A stretch of DNA of 64,000 nucleotides from Bacteroidales bacterium (GCA_016342685.1 JAEINU010000005.1:162604-226603); one strand, 5' to 3'; positions 20,901 to 29,805 are shown, counted from the first letter of the stretch. The notes: generated by a model not told the origin, from the letters alone. Made by a program: numbers and translations.

Positions 20901-22806
20901 TTTTGAATTGACATGTGATGCGGAAAAATTGATTTCAAATCCTAAGCAGCCTATAAATAAAGGTGCAATGAAAGGATCAAAACCAGGTCAGTTTTATGGA
21001 GATCCTTTCGGGCAGCATATGGCTATATTGGAAGCAGTAGCAGAAAAACATTCGTTTGATATTGAAATTCCGTGGAATGAATTGCTTGAGACTTCGAAAA
21101 AGATAATTTTAGATGGGACAGGTGATGTCGAATACAATGTTGATTGGAGATATAAAAGAAAAAATCGCGAAGGCATGCATCAATTTCAAGCTGCATGGAA
21201 AGGATTAATTTATTACATTAACGACGAGTATGCAAGAAAGCATGATAAACAAGGAAGTGCAAATCTTGTGGCTTTAATGAAAGAAGTAAAATGCAATTCT
21301 TGTGGAGGTTCTCGTTTGAATAATAATGCTCTAGATTATAAAATTAATACTAAGAACATAGATCAGGTTTCAAGATTACAAGCGGATGAGTCTTTAGAGT
21401 TTATCAAATTATTGGAGACTAATTTAAACGATACTGAGCTTCAGATAAGTGCAGAAATAAGAAGATTGTTAAAAGACAAGCTTTCTGCAATGAAAGAAAT
21501 AGGCTTGGGGTATTTAAGCGTTTCGCGGAGCACAATGAGTTTGTCAGGAGGCGAAGGGCGTAGGCTCCGATTAATTTCTCAGCTAGGAGGAGAACTGGTT
21601 GGGATTACCTATGTTTTGGATGAACCAACAGTCGGCTTACATTCTAAGGATACCAAAAGCTTAATAAAATTACTTAAAAAACTTTCCAATAAGAATACAG
21701 TGGTTGTAGTTGAGCACGACGAAGAGGTGATCAGATCTGCCGATTATCTGGTAGAGTTAGGGCCTGGTGCAGGAATTAATGGAGGCGAAATTATTGCTAG
21801 TGGTTCTCAAGAAAAGGTTCTCTCTGATGAAAATGCAATAAGCTCAAAGTATTTCAAAGAAGATTTTAAGTTCGATTGTCATAAGTATTCAGGCGATTTA
21901 GATTTTGATATAAGTGTTGTGGGCGCAAGAGCGAATAATTTAAAGAGCTTTAACATTAATTTGCCTATTAATGGGATTACTGTTTTTTCTGGTGTTTCTG
22001 GTAGTGGTAAAACAAGTTTGGTTTTTGATGTTGTTGGCAAATCTGCGCTTTCCAATAGAGCAATCAATTGCGATCATATAAGTGGGGTAGAAAATTTTAA
22101 TTCTGTCATTTATATGGATCAATCACCAATTGGGCGAAACTCTTTAAGTACACCACTAAGCTATTTAAATCTTTACGATCAGATTCGTGATTTATTTTCA
22201 AAAACAGAGATATCCAAAGAGTTAAAGTTTAAGTCTTCTCATTTTTCGTATAATTCGAAAGCCGGGCAGTGTGCTGTTTGTAAGGGACAAGGGCACACTA
22301 AAGTTGCAATGGATTTTTTATCGGATGTATCAATAATATGTTCGGAATGTAAGGGTGATCGATTTAAAAAAGAAATACTCAAGGTGCGGTATAATAATTA
22401 TTCAATTGCAGATGTGTTGAATAAAACGATTTTCGAAGCAAAAGAAATATTTCAATCAGAAAAGAAATTATATGAAGCTTTCGAATTACTAATAGAAATT
22501 GGGCTAGGTCATTTAAAACTTGGGCAATCGGCAACAAGCCTTTCAGGAGGTGAGGCTCAAAGATTAAAACTAGCTAAAGAGTTAATAAAAAACACAAAGA
22601 ATAAATGTCTTTACTTGTTAGATGAACCTACAACAGGATTGCATTTTTTAGATATTGAGAAACTTATAAGAATTCTTTTAAGACTTCGAGATCAAGGGCA
22701 TGCTTTGTATATTGTTGAGCATCATCCGTGGTTTTATAAAATTGCCGATTTTTTGATTGAGTTAGGGCCCGAAGGTGGCAGAAATGGTGGAAATGTAATT
22801 AAATAA
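17974..22806 (+). CDS. Tandem-duplicated UvrA-like ABC ATPase (four nucleotide-binding domains)
   Basis: A 1610-residue protein, against about 940 for ordinary UvrA. Walker A loops occur four times (GVSGSGKSS near 36, GVSGAGKST near 516, GVSGSGKSS near 860, GVSGSGKTS near 1340). ABC signatures also occur four times (LSGGEAQRI near 364, LSGGEAQRL near 705, LSGGEGRRL near 1190, LSGGEAQRL near 1524). CxxC zinc-finger pairs occur in each quarter, such as YCPHCKGLG, RCDNCEGAG, TCLLCNGLG and QCAVCKGQG. Each half is short: the segment after YDYLRLLFARIG runs quickly into the FSFN..G.C.HC finger, so the UvrB-binding domain appears missing, as in UvrA2/DrrC-type proteins. A DNA damage or intercalating-drug tolerance role is likely. 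It need not replace true UvrA. Confidence 0.88.
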   Translation: MKDNNSEYILIENANEHNLKNVNVKIPHHEITCFTGVSGSGKSSLVYDIIGKESQRRYFETFSSYARQFVGKMSRPEVDRIEGLMPAITVDQKTGSRNPRSTVGTMSELYDYLRLLFARIGVSENMNLKFSRSLFSFNSPEGYCPHCKGLGVEDKIDPELLIFDESKSLREGALKITTPSGYTIYSQVTIDVMDQVCNSEGFNVDIAWKDLTEDQKIIVLNGSDKIKIPYGKHTLESRMKWSGITAKPREEGFYKGILPVMENILRVDRNPNILRFARTVECSSCKGKRLNSNALSVEVDSKSIIDFSELTIRELREVFQKIEFKDSLKDVGNTICEKILERCSILEELGLSYLTLMRESTNLSGGEAQRIRLASQVGNGLRGILYILDEPSIGLHPRDNKRMIRIMKRLRDQGNTVLVVEHDKETILNSDRVIDIGPLAGKKGGELMFNSEIEQISFLKNSKSETLRCLKKKPLKNVEHDILEDRRLRIRGANLHNLKNVNVDFRLHSLNLVTGVSGAGKSTLVFEILGKYYENKLAGNKITNSNFTEITSDTKIQKIIEIDQSPIGRTPRSNPATYTKVFDLIRKLFANLPESKENKWKQGYFSFNTVGGRCDNCEGAGFIQTGMHFLNNVETVCESCGGKRYKQETLKVKYKDKSISDILEMEISDAFDFFSEEPKIHHFLGIMKELGLGYLSLGQSATTLSGGEAQRLKLASELVKPTKEHTLYLFDEPTTGLHAYDIEILYSALRNLTINGHTVIVVEHDADIIEKADNIIDIGPEGGAFGGEIVFSGSYNDLLKCKNSFTAEALNENEVVVHSSESKNLKQIVNAPISLKGVSTHNLKGVDIDFPRNKLTVITGVSGSGKSSLAFDSLFAEGQFRFTESFSTYTRSLIQQKARPDIIESNGLTPTIAVDNKALTKNPRATVGTISGVYDLYRLLFSRIAKSSNNKICTEPTSLFSFNHQKGTCLLCNGLGFELTCDAEKLISNPKQPINKGAMKGSKPGQFYGDPFGQHMAILEAVAEKHSFDIEIPWNELLETSKKIILDGTGDVEYNVDWRYKRKNREGMHQFQAAWKGLIYYINDEYARKHDKQGSANLVALMKEVKCNSCGGSRLNNNALDYKINTKNIDQVSRLQADESLEFIKLLETNLNDTELQISAEIRRLLKDKLSAMKEIGLGYLSVSRSTMSLSGGEGRRLRLISQLGGELVGITYVLDEPTVGLHSKDTKSLIKLLKKLSNKNTVVVVEHDEEVIRSADYLVELGPGAGINGGEIIASGSQEKVLSDENAISSKYFKEDFKFDCHKYSGDLDFDISVVGARANNLKSFNINLPINGITVFSGVSGSGKTSLVFDVVGKSALSNRAINCDHISGVENFNSVIYMDQSPIGRNSLSTPLSYLNLYDQIRDLFSKTEISKELKFKSSHFSYNSKAGQCAVCKGQGHTKVAMDFLSDVSIICSECKGDRFKKEILKVRYNNYSIADVLNKTIFEAKEIFQSEKKLYEAFELLIEIGLGHLKLGQSATSLSGGEAQRLKLAKELIKNTKNKCLYLLDEPTTGLHFLDIEKLIRILLRLRDQGHALYIVEHHPWFYKIADFLIELGPEGGRNGGNVIK

Positions 22807-22832
22807 AAAGGGGCTTAAATTTGCCCCTTTTC
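22806..22832. terminator. Bidirectional terminator at the end of the UvrA-like gene
   Basis: A perfect 9-bp stem AAAAGGGGC / GCCCCTTTT with an 8-nt loop starts at the UvrA-like stop codon and overlaps the 3' end of the convergent small gene. A- and T-tracts inside the stem arms serve both directions. Confidence 0.75.
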
Positions 22833-23189
22833 TTTGAAATATGTTCGTATTAAAACTTTTTTTAGTTCTCTTTCAAGAATTTTATGAGTAACAATTTCCG
22901 ATAAAGTTTCGAATTGATAATGCGGATCTTGTCTGGTTAGTTCTTTTTCACTTAAATCTATTTGATACAATAAAGACATTAATTTTTCATAATCTTTATT
23001 TAAAAGATCATTAATGTGAACATTCAGTTGCTCGAACAATTCGTTGTAAGCAAAATTTACATTCCCAGAAAAAGTGATCTCCATTCCAAACATAGCAAAG
23101 TCTTTTCGAACTTGCTCTGCTGTTAAAAGAATAAATTTTTCTTCTTGTTTTGAGCGTTCAATTTGGCTCCTACTTATTAGTTGGCTCAT
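22815..23189 (-). CDS. Conserved hypothetical protein (124 aa)
   Basis: A small soluble, mostly helical protein with charged helices and a central FGMEITFSGNVNFAYNELFEQLNVHINDLL segment. No signal peptide or metal motif is seen. Its start overlaps the end of the DUF4837 gene by 20 bp, so the two are translationally coupled. I recall this pair being conserved in Bacteroidota, but I know of no assigned function. Confidence 0.75.
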   Translation of the reverse strand: MSQLISRSQIERSKQEEKFILLTAEQVRKDFAMFGMEITFSGNVNFAYNELFEQLNVHINDLLNKDYEKLMSLLYQIDLSEKELTRQDPHYQFETLSEIVTHKILERELKKVLIRTYFKEKGQI

Positions 23190-24174
23190 TTTTTTTAGGA
23201 TACTGAACAGAACTTAATATAGCTTCTAATTGACGCAAATAATCTCTTTTATCAAACTGAGGAGCATACACAAAACCATCAATATTAATTACTTTATTGT
23301 GTTCTTCGTCGATGAATGCAAAGCTAACAAACGGACCGCCCATAAAATCATTTTTTATTTTCCATAAACTTCGAAGTTCGATTACATTTATATCGTTAAT
23401 CTTCATTTCTCTTCTGAATGGAATCATTTGACTTTCAACAGCCATATACGAATTTTTTGCCGCACCCGGAACAAATCTTTTTGTAAATTGATTTCGTTTT
23501 GCAAAAATAAAATCGGTTGTAAGTTCAACTTCAGGCTTGTCGTAAGAGTACACTAATAAGCCTTGAACAGCATCACTTCTTCCTCTGCTTTCTATCCAAA
23601 CAAAATCGGTGGTATCAACATCAAGAGTATAACCTTTAGGCATTGTTAAACGAATACCAAACTTTCTCTCAAGAGCATTAGCTATTTCAATTTCCTCATA
23701 CTTTTTATAGTTTTTAGCATAGCGTTCAATTTCCTTCCTAAGAATTCTTTCAACCATAAAATCACCTTTTTCTTTTAATACAGCAGTTAAAGAACTGTCG
23801 TTGGGCGCAAGTACGGTTATAATTATTTGAGGTTTAGCCCAAACGTTTTGCTGAACAACCATTTTTGGTTCATGAACATCCTTATCGATTTTTGCAATTA
23901 TAATATTCCTATGTATTTTAAAGATATTCGTAAAAGCATTGTAAGGAATATGAATTAAATCAAATACCGGCTCCTTTTGTGGCAAAGCTGGGTGTTGTTG
24001 ACTTAGTTTTTTTCGAAACTGTTCTCCAGGTTCGCTACTCCACTGATTTGGTTCAATAACTAAAACTACTTCACCTGCTTTTCCTGAAACATTTGGAAGC
24101 AGTTTGGAAGGATCATTATCGCATGAGGCAAAAATGAATATGGCAATCGATAAGAAAATAAATAACTTTTTCAT
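23170..24174 (-). CDS. DUF4837 family lipoprotein
   Basis: A Bacteroidota-specific envelope protein of about 334 residues with signal MKKLFIFLSIAIFIFASC. Recognisable blocks are GKAGEVVLVIEPNQWSSEPGEQFR, FDLIHIPYNAFTNIFKIHRNIIIA and FVWIESRGRSDAVQGLLVYSY. The family has no known enzymatic role. The frame can be read from a TTG at 24180; I start at the ATG that opens the signal peptide. It lies 15 bp downstream of the LysM transglycosylase, which suggests a cell-wall or periplasmic role. Confidence 0.8.
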   Translation of the reverse strand: MKKLFIFLSIAIFIFASCDNDPSKLLPNVSGKAGEVVLVIEPNQWSSEPGEQFRKKLSQQHPALPQKEPVFDLIHIPYNAFTNIFKIHRNIIIAKIDKDVHEPKMVVQQNVWAKPQIIITVLAPNDSSLTAVLKEKGDFMVERILRKEIERYAKNYKKYEEIEIANALERKFGIRLTMPKGYTLDVDTTDFVWIESRGRSDAVQGLLVYSYDKPEVELTTDFIFAKRNQFTKRFVPGAAKNSYMAVESQMIPFRREMKINDINVIELRSLWKIKNDFMGGPFVSFAFIDEEHNKVINIDGFVYAPQFDKRDYLRQLEAILSSVQYPKKNEPTNK

Positions 24175-24189
24175 AATCAAATTTTTAGT

Positions 24190-25599
24190 TTACTTATTAA
24201 GATATATTTTTAACTTCTTTCCAGGTTTCAAATCCGTTTCTTGATCAATATCATTTTCTTCTTTTAATTCAGCAATTGATCGACAATTAAATTTTGTTGC
24301 AATACCATATATTGTGTCTCCTTTCTGGACTGTATAAAAGATATAACGATCTGTTGTATCTCTTTGTTGTTTAGGGACATTTCTTTCGTCTTCGATCATT
24401 TGGGCTTGCATGGGGTCAACGTATATGTCAAGTTTTTGCCCAATATTTAAATCATTCGTTGGTAAGCTGTTCCATGTTTTAATATCGTCAATAGTGCAAT
24501 TGTATTTAATGGCAATCTTATGGAAATATTCTCCACGTGTAACCTCATGTATAATTTTAATTTTACCATTCGTTTCACCGGCATCAGCAACTACATCAAT
24601 AAAATTTTTCTTCGGAATTGATTTATCAAAAATTGCCTTTTCGTTTCGAATAAAACTCTTGATTTTATTGTTTGGCAAAACAACTGTTGTTCCTGCCGAG
24701 ATTTTAGGAATATAATCCTTCTTGTACGAAGGATTTAAAAATTGCAATGTTTCAATTGGTATATCAATTACTTCAGATATTCTTTTAAAAGAAGTCGATT
24801 TTGTAATTTGAACTGTGTCAACATCTATATTTATAAAATCAGATCTTACAGGTTCAATGTTATGATCCTTATAGTGATTCATTACATAATTTACAGCAAT
24901 AAATGCTGGAACATAACCATTTGTTTGTGCTGGCAAATATGGATGAATCTCCCAAAAATCTGTTTTTCCACCAGAACGTTCAATTGCGTTTCTTACAACA
25001 CCCGGACCACCATTGTAGGCAGCTAAGGCTAATTGCCAATCATTATAAATTCGATATAGGTATTGAAGATAACTACAAGCTGCCTCAGTTGCTTTGTAAG
25101 GATCGCAGCGCTCATCTACATATGAGTTAACCTCTAAATCGAACATGGTGCTTGTATTTAGTTTAAATTGCCATAATCCAACAGCAGCAGAAGATGAAAC
25201 TGCTCTTGGGTCTAAAGCCGATTCAACAATAGCTAAATACTTTAATTCAAGAGGAAGTTGATATTTGTCGAGTTTTTCTTCAAATAGTGGAAAGTATAAT
25301 TCTGCTAAACCAATTATTTTTGCAAGGTGTTCTCTTCTTTCGATCGTGTAAACATCTATATATCTTCTAACTCGGTCGTTGTATTCTAATTCGATTGGAG
25401 AAAGATTATTTAGTTCTGCAATTTTATATTCGTAAACTAAATCGGGGAAAATAGGAATTGAATCCTTTTTCATTTTGTCAATTGATGGATCATTATCTGA
25501 TAATTCCTTTGATAACCTATAATCTGATGCGTAATTATTTTCATTAAAAAGTAAAAATAAACTACTTAGCAATATCCAAAAACAAATCTTTCCGCTCAT
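24190..25599 (-). CDS. Lytic transglycosylase with C-terminal LysM domains (MltD-like)
   Basis: A 469-residue periplasmic peptidoglycan enzyme. It has an N-terminal signal peptide, then an SLT-type transglycosylase domain: LAIVESALDPRAVSSSAAVGLWQFKLNT, with catalytic Glu in VESAL, and QLALAAYNGGPGVVRNAI. Two LysM repeats follow at about 345-395 (HEVTRGEYFHKIAIKYNCTIDDIKTWN) and 420-465 (YTVQKGDTIYGIATKFN), which bind glycan chains. The domain order equals MltD. It lies downstream of tatA but is separated from it by an intrinsic terminator, so it probably has its own promoter. Confidence 0.93.
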   Translation of the reverse strand: MSGKICFWILLSSLFLLFNENNYASDYRLSKELSDNDPSIDKMKKDSIPIFPDLVYEYKIAELNNLSPIELEYNDRVRRYIDVYTIERREHLAKIIGLAELYFPLFEEKLDKYQLPLELKYLAIVESALDPRAVSSSAAVGLWQFKLNTSTMFDLEVNSYVDERCDPYKATEAACSYLQYLYRIYNDWQLALAAYNGGPGVVRNAIERSGGKTDFWEIHPYLPAQTNGYVPAFIAVNYVMNHYKDHNIEPVRSDFINIDVDTVQITKSTSFKRISEVIDIPIETLQFLNPSYKKDYIPKISAGTTVVLPNNKIKSFIRNEKAIFDKSIPKKNFIDVVADAGETNGKIKIIHEVTRGEYFHKIAIKYNCTIDDIKTWNSLPTNDLNIGQKLDIYVDPMQAQMIEDERNVPKQQRDTTDRYIFYTVQKGDTIYGIATKFNCRSIAELKEENDIDQETDLKPGKKLKIYLNK

Positions 25600-25695
25600 A
25601 AATTCAAAAATTGACTCACTATAAATATCTGGTTTATTCTGGTAAAAATAATATTTCTAATGCATTATTTAATTAAATCTACAGAAAAGAACAAT

Positions 25696-25730
25696 AAAAA
25701 ACCTGCCCTTTGTTTAAGGGGCAGGTTTTC
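25696..25730 (-). terminator. Intrinsic terminator downstream of tatA
   Basis: An AAAACCTGCCCTT / AAGGGGCAGGTTTT inverted repeat with a 5-nt loop, followed on the minus strand by a T-rich tract. It ends the M23-dxr-rseP-tatA transcript before the transglycosylase gene. Confidence 0.85.
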
Positions 25731-25753
25731 TTATATCTTAATATACAATCGTA

Positions 25754-25942
25754 TTATTTTTCAGTTTCTTTTGGTTCTTCGCTATCATCTTTTGTTGCAT
25801 TCTTGAATTCTCTCATTCCTTTTCCTAAACCTTTCATTAGTTCAGGAATTTTACGACCACCAAAAATTATTAAAACAACAATTACAATAAGTGCTATTTC
25901 CCAAGCTCCTAACATTCCTAATAATATGAATAAGATTTGCAT
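25754..25942 (-). CDS. tatA: Sec-independent translocase component TatA
   Basis: A 62-residue protein with a single N-terminal membrane helix, the [21 protein letters not shown] hinge and amphipathic helix diagnostic of TatA/E, and an acidic Lys/Glu tail. It forms the pore-like assembly of twin-arginine export together with TatC, which is not in this window. It lies 41 bp downstream of rseP. Confidence 0.95.
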   Translation of the reverse strand: MQILFILLGMLGAWEIALIVIVVLIIFGGRKIPELMKGLGKGMREFKNATKDDSEEPKETEK

Positions 25943-25983
25943 AGTCTTTGTTTTTTAGTAATATAGCAAATATATAATATTTA

Positions 25984-27303
25984 TCACTTATTAAAAAGTT
26001 TAAAAATATCGTTTCCGTTTGCGAAAATAAGAAGTGCTAATAGAAGAACCATTCCTGCTATTTGAGCATATTCTAAAAACTTATCACTTGGTTTTCTTCC
26101 TGTAATCATTTCGTATAGTAAGAACATAACATGCCCACCATCTAGTGCTGGAATTGGTAATACATTCATAATTGCCAAAATGATCGAAAGGAATGCTGTT
26201 AAATTCCAAAATGCCTGCCAGTTCCATGTTCCAGGAAATATCTTGCCAATAGTTATGAATCCACCTAAAGATTTGTAAGCTTCAGTTTTAGGAGAGAAAA
26301 TGAGTTTTAATTGTTTCAAATAACTTTTAAATGTTTCGATTCCTTTGTCAATACCTGCAGGAACTGAAGCCATTAAACTATAATTGATTTTTTCTAAATT
26401 AAGAAAATTTGCATAGTGTTCGGCATATACTCCGATCATACCTTCTTCAGAAACTTGAATATCAAAATTAAGCGTGTCTTTATCTCTTAAAACTGAGAAG
26501 GACGTTAATTTGTTTTTACAATTTGCTATGGAATTGCTGAACTCATCGTAATATTCTGTTGGATTTCCATTTATTGCAATTAGCCTATCTTTTAATTTTA
26601 ATCCCGATTTTTCTGCAGGAAAATCTTTTACAAATCCTCCAATGTAAAAAGGAATTCTAACATCTATGAATCCATTACTATGAAGAAGTTGTTTTCTAAG
26701 TGTTTCGGGAACAGGAATTTCCATATTCTCGCCACTGCGTTTTATTTGAACGGTTTTTGAATCATCTAAAACAATGTCGAGCATGATTTGATGAAAATCA
26801 TCAACTTTATTGTTATCAATAGAAATAATTTTATCTCCATTTCTTAATCCCATATCATGAGCTAGAGAATCAACAACAATACCATATTCTACATTATTAT
26901 TTGGCAAGTATTGATCTCCCCAAGTGTATAATACCGCTGAATAAATAACTAAGGCTGTTACAAAATTAACCATAACGCCACCAAGCATGATTAGTAATCG
27001 TTGCCAAGACTTTTTAGCACGGAACTCATAAGGTTGAGCGGGTTGTTTCATTTGCTCTTTGTCCATCGATTCATCAATCATTCCAGATATTTTTACATAT
27101 CCTCCCAAAGGAATCCAACCCATTCCATATTCTGTTTCTCCCTTTTTAAACTTAAAAAGGGAAAACCAAGGATTAAAAAAAAGATAGAATTTTTCGACTC
27201 TTGTTTTAAATAGTTTTGCAAATGCAAAATGTCCAAATTCGTGTAAAACAACTAATATGGATATACTAAGTAAGAATTGTCCTGTTTTAATTAAAATTTC
27301 CAT
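25984..27303 (-). CDS. rseP: Site-2 intramembrane zinc protease RseP
   Basis: A 439-residue M50 peptidase of the inner membrane. The zinc-binding HEFGH is in the first helix (VVLHEFGHFAFAKLF) and the third ligand is in NVLPIPALDGGHV near residue 380. A PDZ-like region lies between (VVDSLAHDMGLRNGDKIISIDNNKV, then a second copy FPAEKSGLKLKDRLIAINGNP). These proteases cleave anti-sigma factors and clear signal-peptide remnants. It lies 11 bp after dxr, which is the usual Bacteroidota dxr-rseP order. Confidence 0.95.
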   Translation of the reverse strand: MEILIKTGQFLLSISILVVLHEFGHFAFAKLFKTRVEKFYLFFNPWFSLFKFKKGETEYGMGWIPLGGYVKISGMIDESMDKEQMKQPAQPYEFRAKKSWQRLLIMLGGVMVNFVTALVIYSAVLYTWGDQYLPNNNVEYGIVVDSLAHDMGLRNGDKIISIDNNKVDDFHQIMLDIVLDDSKTVQIKRSGENMEIPVPETLRKQLLHSNGFIDVRIPFYIGGFVKDFPAEKSGLKLKDRLIAINGNPTEYYDEFSNSIANCKNKLTSFSVLRDKDTLNFDIQVSEEGMIGVYAEHYANFLNLEKINYSLMASVPAGIDKGIETFKSYLKQLKLIFSPKTEAYKSLGGFITIGKIFPGTWNWQAFWNLTAFLSIILAIMNVLPIPALDGGHVMFLLYEMITGRKPSDKFLEYAQIAGMVLLLALLIFANGNDIFKLFNK

Positions 27304-27314
27304 TTAATATTTAT

Positions 27315-28469
27315 TTACTTGTTTAGTATTGATTTTGTAAATTCTCTTGTTTCTTTATCTGTTTTAATCAGATCATCCAAATCTGGATGTTTTATATATG
27401 ATAAATGACTCATTGATTTTTCAATAAGATCAGTCATTTCACAAAAACCAATTTTATCGTTTAAAAATGCTTCAACAGCGATTTCGTTAGCTGCATTTAA
27501 TATACATGGCATGTTGCCAGATTTGTCCATTGCTTCGAAAGCTAATCCTAGATTCTTAAAGTTTTTGAAATCGGGTTTTTGAAATGTGAGTTCAGGGTAA
27601 TCCCAAAAACTGAATCTCGGAAAATCTGTTTTTAGTCTTTCTGGAAATCCAAAAGCATACAGAATTGGGAGTTTCATATCTGGTAATCCCATTTGTGCTT
27701 TAACGGAACCGTCTACGAACTGAACAGCTGAATGAACTATAGATTGTGGATGCACAACAACTTCAATCTGATTCGGATTTAATCCAAATAACCATTTGGC
27801 TTCAATTGCTTCAAGCCCTTTATTCATCATGCTAGCCGAATCGATAGTTATTTTAGCTCCCATGTCCCAATTAGGATGCTTTAAGGCACGTTCTTTAGTT
27901 GCTGTTTTAAGAAATTCAATGTCTTTTCCAATAAATGGCCCCCCCGAAGCGGTTAAAAATATTTTCTCAATTGCATTGTTTCCTTCGCCAGTTAAACACT
28001 GAAAAATAGCAGAATGCTCCGAATCTACTGGATATATACTTACTTTATGATGAAATGCTAATTTTTGAATTAGTTCTCCTGCAACAACTAAAGTTTCTTT
28101 ATTTGCAAGTGCAATGTTTTTGCCTGATTTTATTGCATTTATCGTAGGTAACAATCCAGAATACCCAACCATTGCGGTTAAAACAATATCTATAGTATCC
28201 ATTTCAACAATTTGTGAAATGGCATCGTTGCCAGCATAAACTTTTATGGGTAAAGAAGATATTGCATTGACCAATTCATTGTATTTGCTTTCATTGCCAA
28301 TAACAATGGTGTTTGGTTTAAATTCTTCGGCTTGTCTTATTAATAATTCAATATTATTATTGGCTGTTAAAACCTCAACTTCAAAATTGTCGGGATGTTT
28401 TCGGATTACTTCTAATGCTTGAGTTCCAATTGAGCCTGTTGATCCAAGTATTGCTATTCTCTTTTTCAT
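27315..28469 (-). CDS. dxr: 1-deoxy-D-xylulose 5-phosphate reductoisomerase
   Basis: Second enzyme of the MEP isoprenoid pathway, NADPH- and divalent-metal-dependent. An N-terminal Rossmann motif (RIAILGSTGSIGTQALEVI) is followed by ALANKETLVVAGELI, PVDSEHSAIFQCL, TASGGPF and TIDSASMMNKGLEAIEA, which carry the substrate and metal ligands. The Met at 28469 (MKKRIAILG) is preferred over the one at 28487 because Dxr proteins begin just before the nucleotide-binding strand, giving 384 residues. Confidence 0.96.
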   Translation of the reverse strand: MKKRIAILGSTGSIGTQALEVIRKHPDNFEVEVLTANNNIELLIRQAEEFKPNTIVIGNESKYNELVNAISSLPIKVYAGNDAISQIVEMDTIDIVLTAMVGYSGLLPTINAIKSGKNIALANKETLVVAGELIQKLAFHHKVSIYPVDSEHSAIFQCLTGEGNNAIEKIFLTASGGPFIGKDIEFLKTATKERALKHPNWDMGAKITIDSASMMNKGLEAIEAKWLFGLNPNQIEVVVHPQSIVHSAVQFVDGSVKAQMGLPDMKLPILYAFGFPERLKTDFPRFSFWDYPELTFQKPDFKNFKNLGLAFEAMDKSGNMPCILNAANEIAVEAFLNDKIGFCEMTDLIEKSMSHLSYIKHPDLDDLIKTDKETREFTKSILNK

Positions 28470-28503
28470 TCTTCTCTCTGCCTTCAACTATTTTTAGATC
28501 AAC

Positions 28504-29367
28504 TTAAAAAGCGATGTAATCTTCTGCATTAACGGGAGTTCCTCCATGCCATAATTCAAAATGTAAATGAGGACCACTGGTTAATTCTCCTGAATTTCCA
28601 ATTATAGCAATTGCTTCTCCTGCTGTTACATGGCTTCCTGCTTTTTTAAGTAATTCAGAATTATGTCTATAAATTGATATTAAATTATTATCATGCTGAA
28701 TTTGTATTAGATATCCTGTTTCTAAGGTCCAATTGGCAATTATAACTGTGCCATCTAATGCTGCTGCTACTACATTGTTTGAGGCAGCAACAATATCAGT
28801 TCCAAAATGATTTTCTTTTGGATTAAATGAATTTGTAACCAATCCTTTTACAGGAGGATAAAAGTGGATGCTAGAAAAGTCTGTTTTATTTGTTGTCCCT
28901 GAAAAAATAGAAAGATTAAATAATTCTTCTTCCTCGATTTGCTGACGGAGTATTGAGTCGTGTTCTGATTTGTCAAAAATTATTTCTTCGTATCTAATCG
29001 ACGTATCTTGCTCATTCTCATAGCTTAAAGGAGTTCCTCCTCGGATAATCGTATTTATACTTTCAAAATACCGATCACGTACTTCAAGTTCGTGTTGTAA
29101 CGAATCCAATTTATAAACATTATTAATGATGTTACTTCTCATATTACCGTCGGGGTAACCCGGAATGAACTCTCTTATTGGAGTAAATGCTATTAGTACC
29201 GTAACTGCTGTAACTAAAAAAATTAGAAGAGAACCGGTTATCGAAAAAAGATTTAATCTAGAAAGACGCAAAAAGCCAACTTCTTCAAATGTATCGTCGT
29301 TATAAATTATAAGTCGATATTTATGTCTTAGGTTATTAACTATATGTTTTTTCTTTTCTTTGACCAT
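28504..29367 (-). CDS. M23 family metallopeptidase (membrane-anchored peptidoglycan hydrolase)
   Basis: A protein of about 287 residues. It has a cytosolic basic N-terminus, one transmembrane helix at about 40-65 (SITGSLLIFLVTAVTVLIAF), a helical periplasmic stem and a C-terminal LytM/M23 domain from about residue 175. The zinc ligands are present in NHFGTDIVA, the catalytic His in SIYRHNSELL and the HxH in GPHLHFELW. It probably trims peptidoglycan or acts as an amidase activator. ATG at 29367 is preferred over the TTG one codon earlier. First gene of the leftward run ending at tatA. Confidence 0.92.
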   Translation of the reverse strand: MVKEKKKHIVNNLRHKYRLIIYNDDTFEEVGFLRLSRLNLFSITGSLLIFLVTAVTVLIAFTPIREFIPGYPDGNMRSNIINNVYKLDSLQHELEVRDRYFESINTIIRGGTPLSYENEQDTSIRYEEIIFDKSEHDSILRQQIEEEELFNLSIFSGTTNKTDFSSIHFYPPVKGLVTNSFNPKENHFGTDIVAASNNVVAAALDGTVIIANWTLETGYLIQIQHDNNLISIYRHNSELLKKAGSHVTAGEAIAIIGNSGELTSGPHLHFELWHGGTPVNAEDYIAF

Positions 29368-29576
29368 CAATAGTTTAAGTTTTGTGCAAAGATAATCGTT
29401 TTCAACAAAGAAAACATTAAAATTAAGCCTACTAAATTAGCCTAAACAAATGAATTAAACGAAATTTTTGGTGTTAAATAAGCCTGTAATAACATAAATT
29501 AACAATTGGTTTGTAAGATAATATTCGTTGGTTAAAACAATATTTTCATAAATATTTTGAGAATCTTAAGAATGGG

Positions 29577-29608
29577 TTTGTTTTTTAATTAAAAGTATTT
29601 ATATTTGC
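29577..29608 (+). promoter_or_regulatory. Promoter of the initiator tRNA gene
   Basis: TTTG at 29577-29580, 19 bases, then TATATTTGC at 29600-29608. This is an exact match to the Bacteroidetes primary promoter consensus, about 45 bp upstream of the tRNA, so the integrated island did not disturb it. Confidence 0.8.
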
Positions 29609-29652
29609 AACCGCAATTGAGAAAATATAGTCACTAGACTTATAAGATATAT

Positions 29653-29725
<73 letters not shown>

Positions 29726-29740
29726 CTACAACAATCACGG

Positions 29741-29779
29741 AAAACCGTATCAAACGTAAGATTCGATACGGTTTTTTTA
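29741..29779 (+). terminator. Intrinsic terminator after the tRNA (island copy)
   Basis: AAAACCGTATC / GATACGGTTTT with a 13-nt loop and a T7 run. It follows the tRNA on the island side. A sequence of the same design but different stem sits just outside attR, so the island carries its own replacement terminator. Confidence 0.85.
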
Positions 29780-29785
29780 TTAACA

Positions 29786-29805
29786 ACTGGAACCGGACTG
29801 GAACA
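29786..29805 (+). repeat. Putative integrase arm-binding site, left end
   Basis: ACTGGAACCGGACTGGAACA contains two ACTGGAAC repeats 11 bp apart. The identical 20 bp occurs at 58813-58832 near the integrase start. Identical short repeats inside both ends of a tyrosine-integrase element are typical arm-type sites; binding is inferred. Confidence 0.6.
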
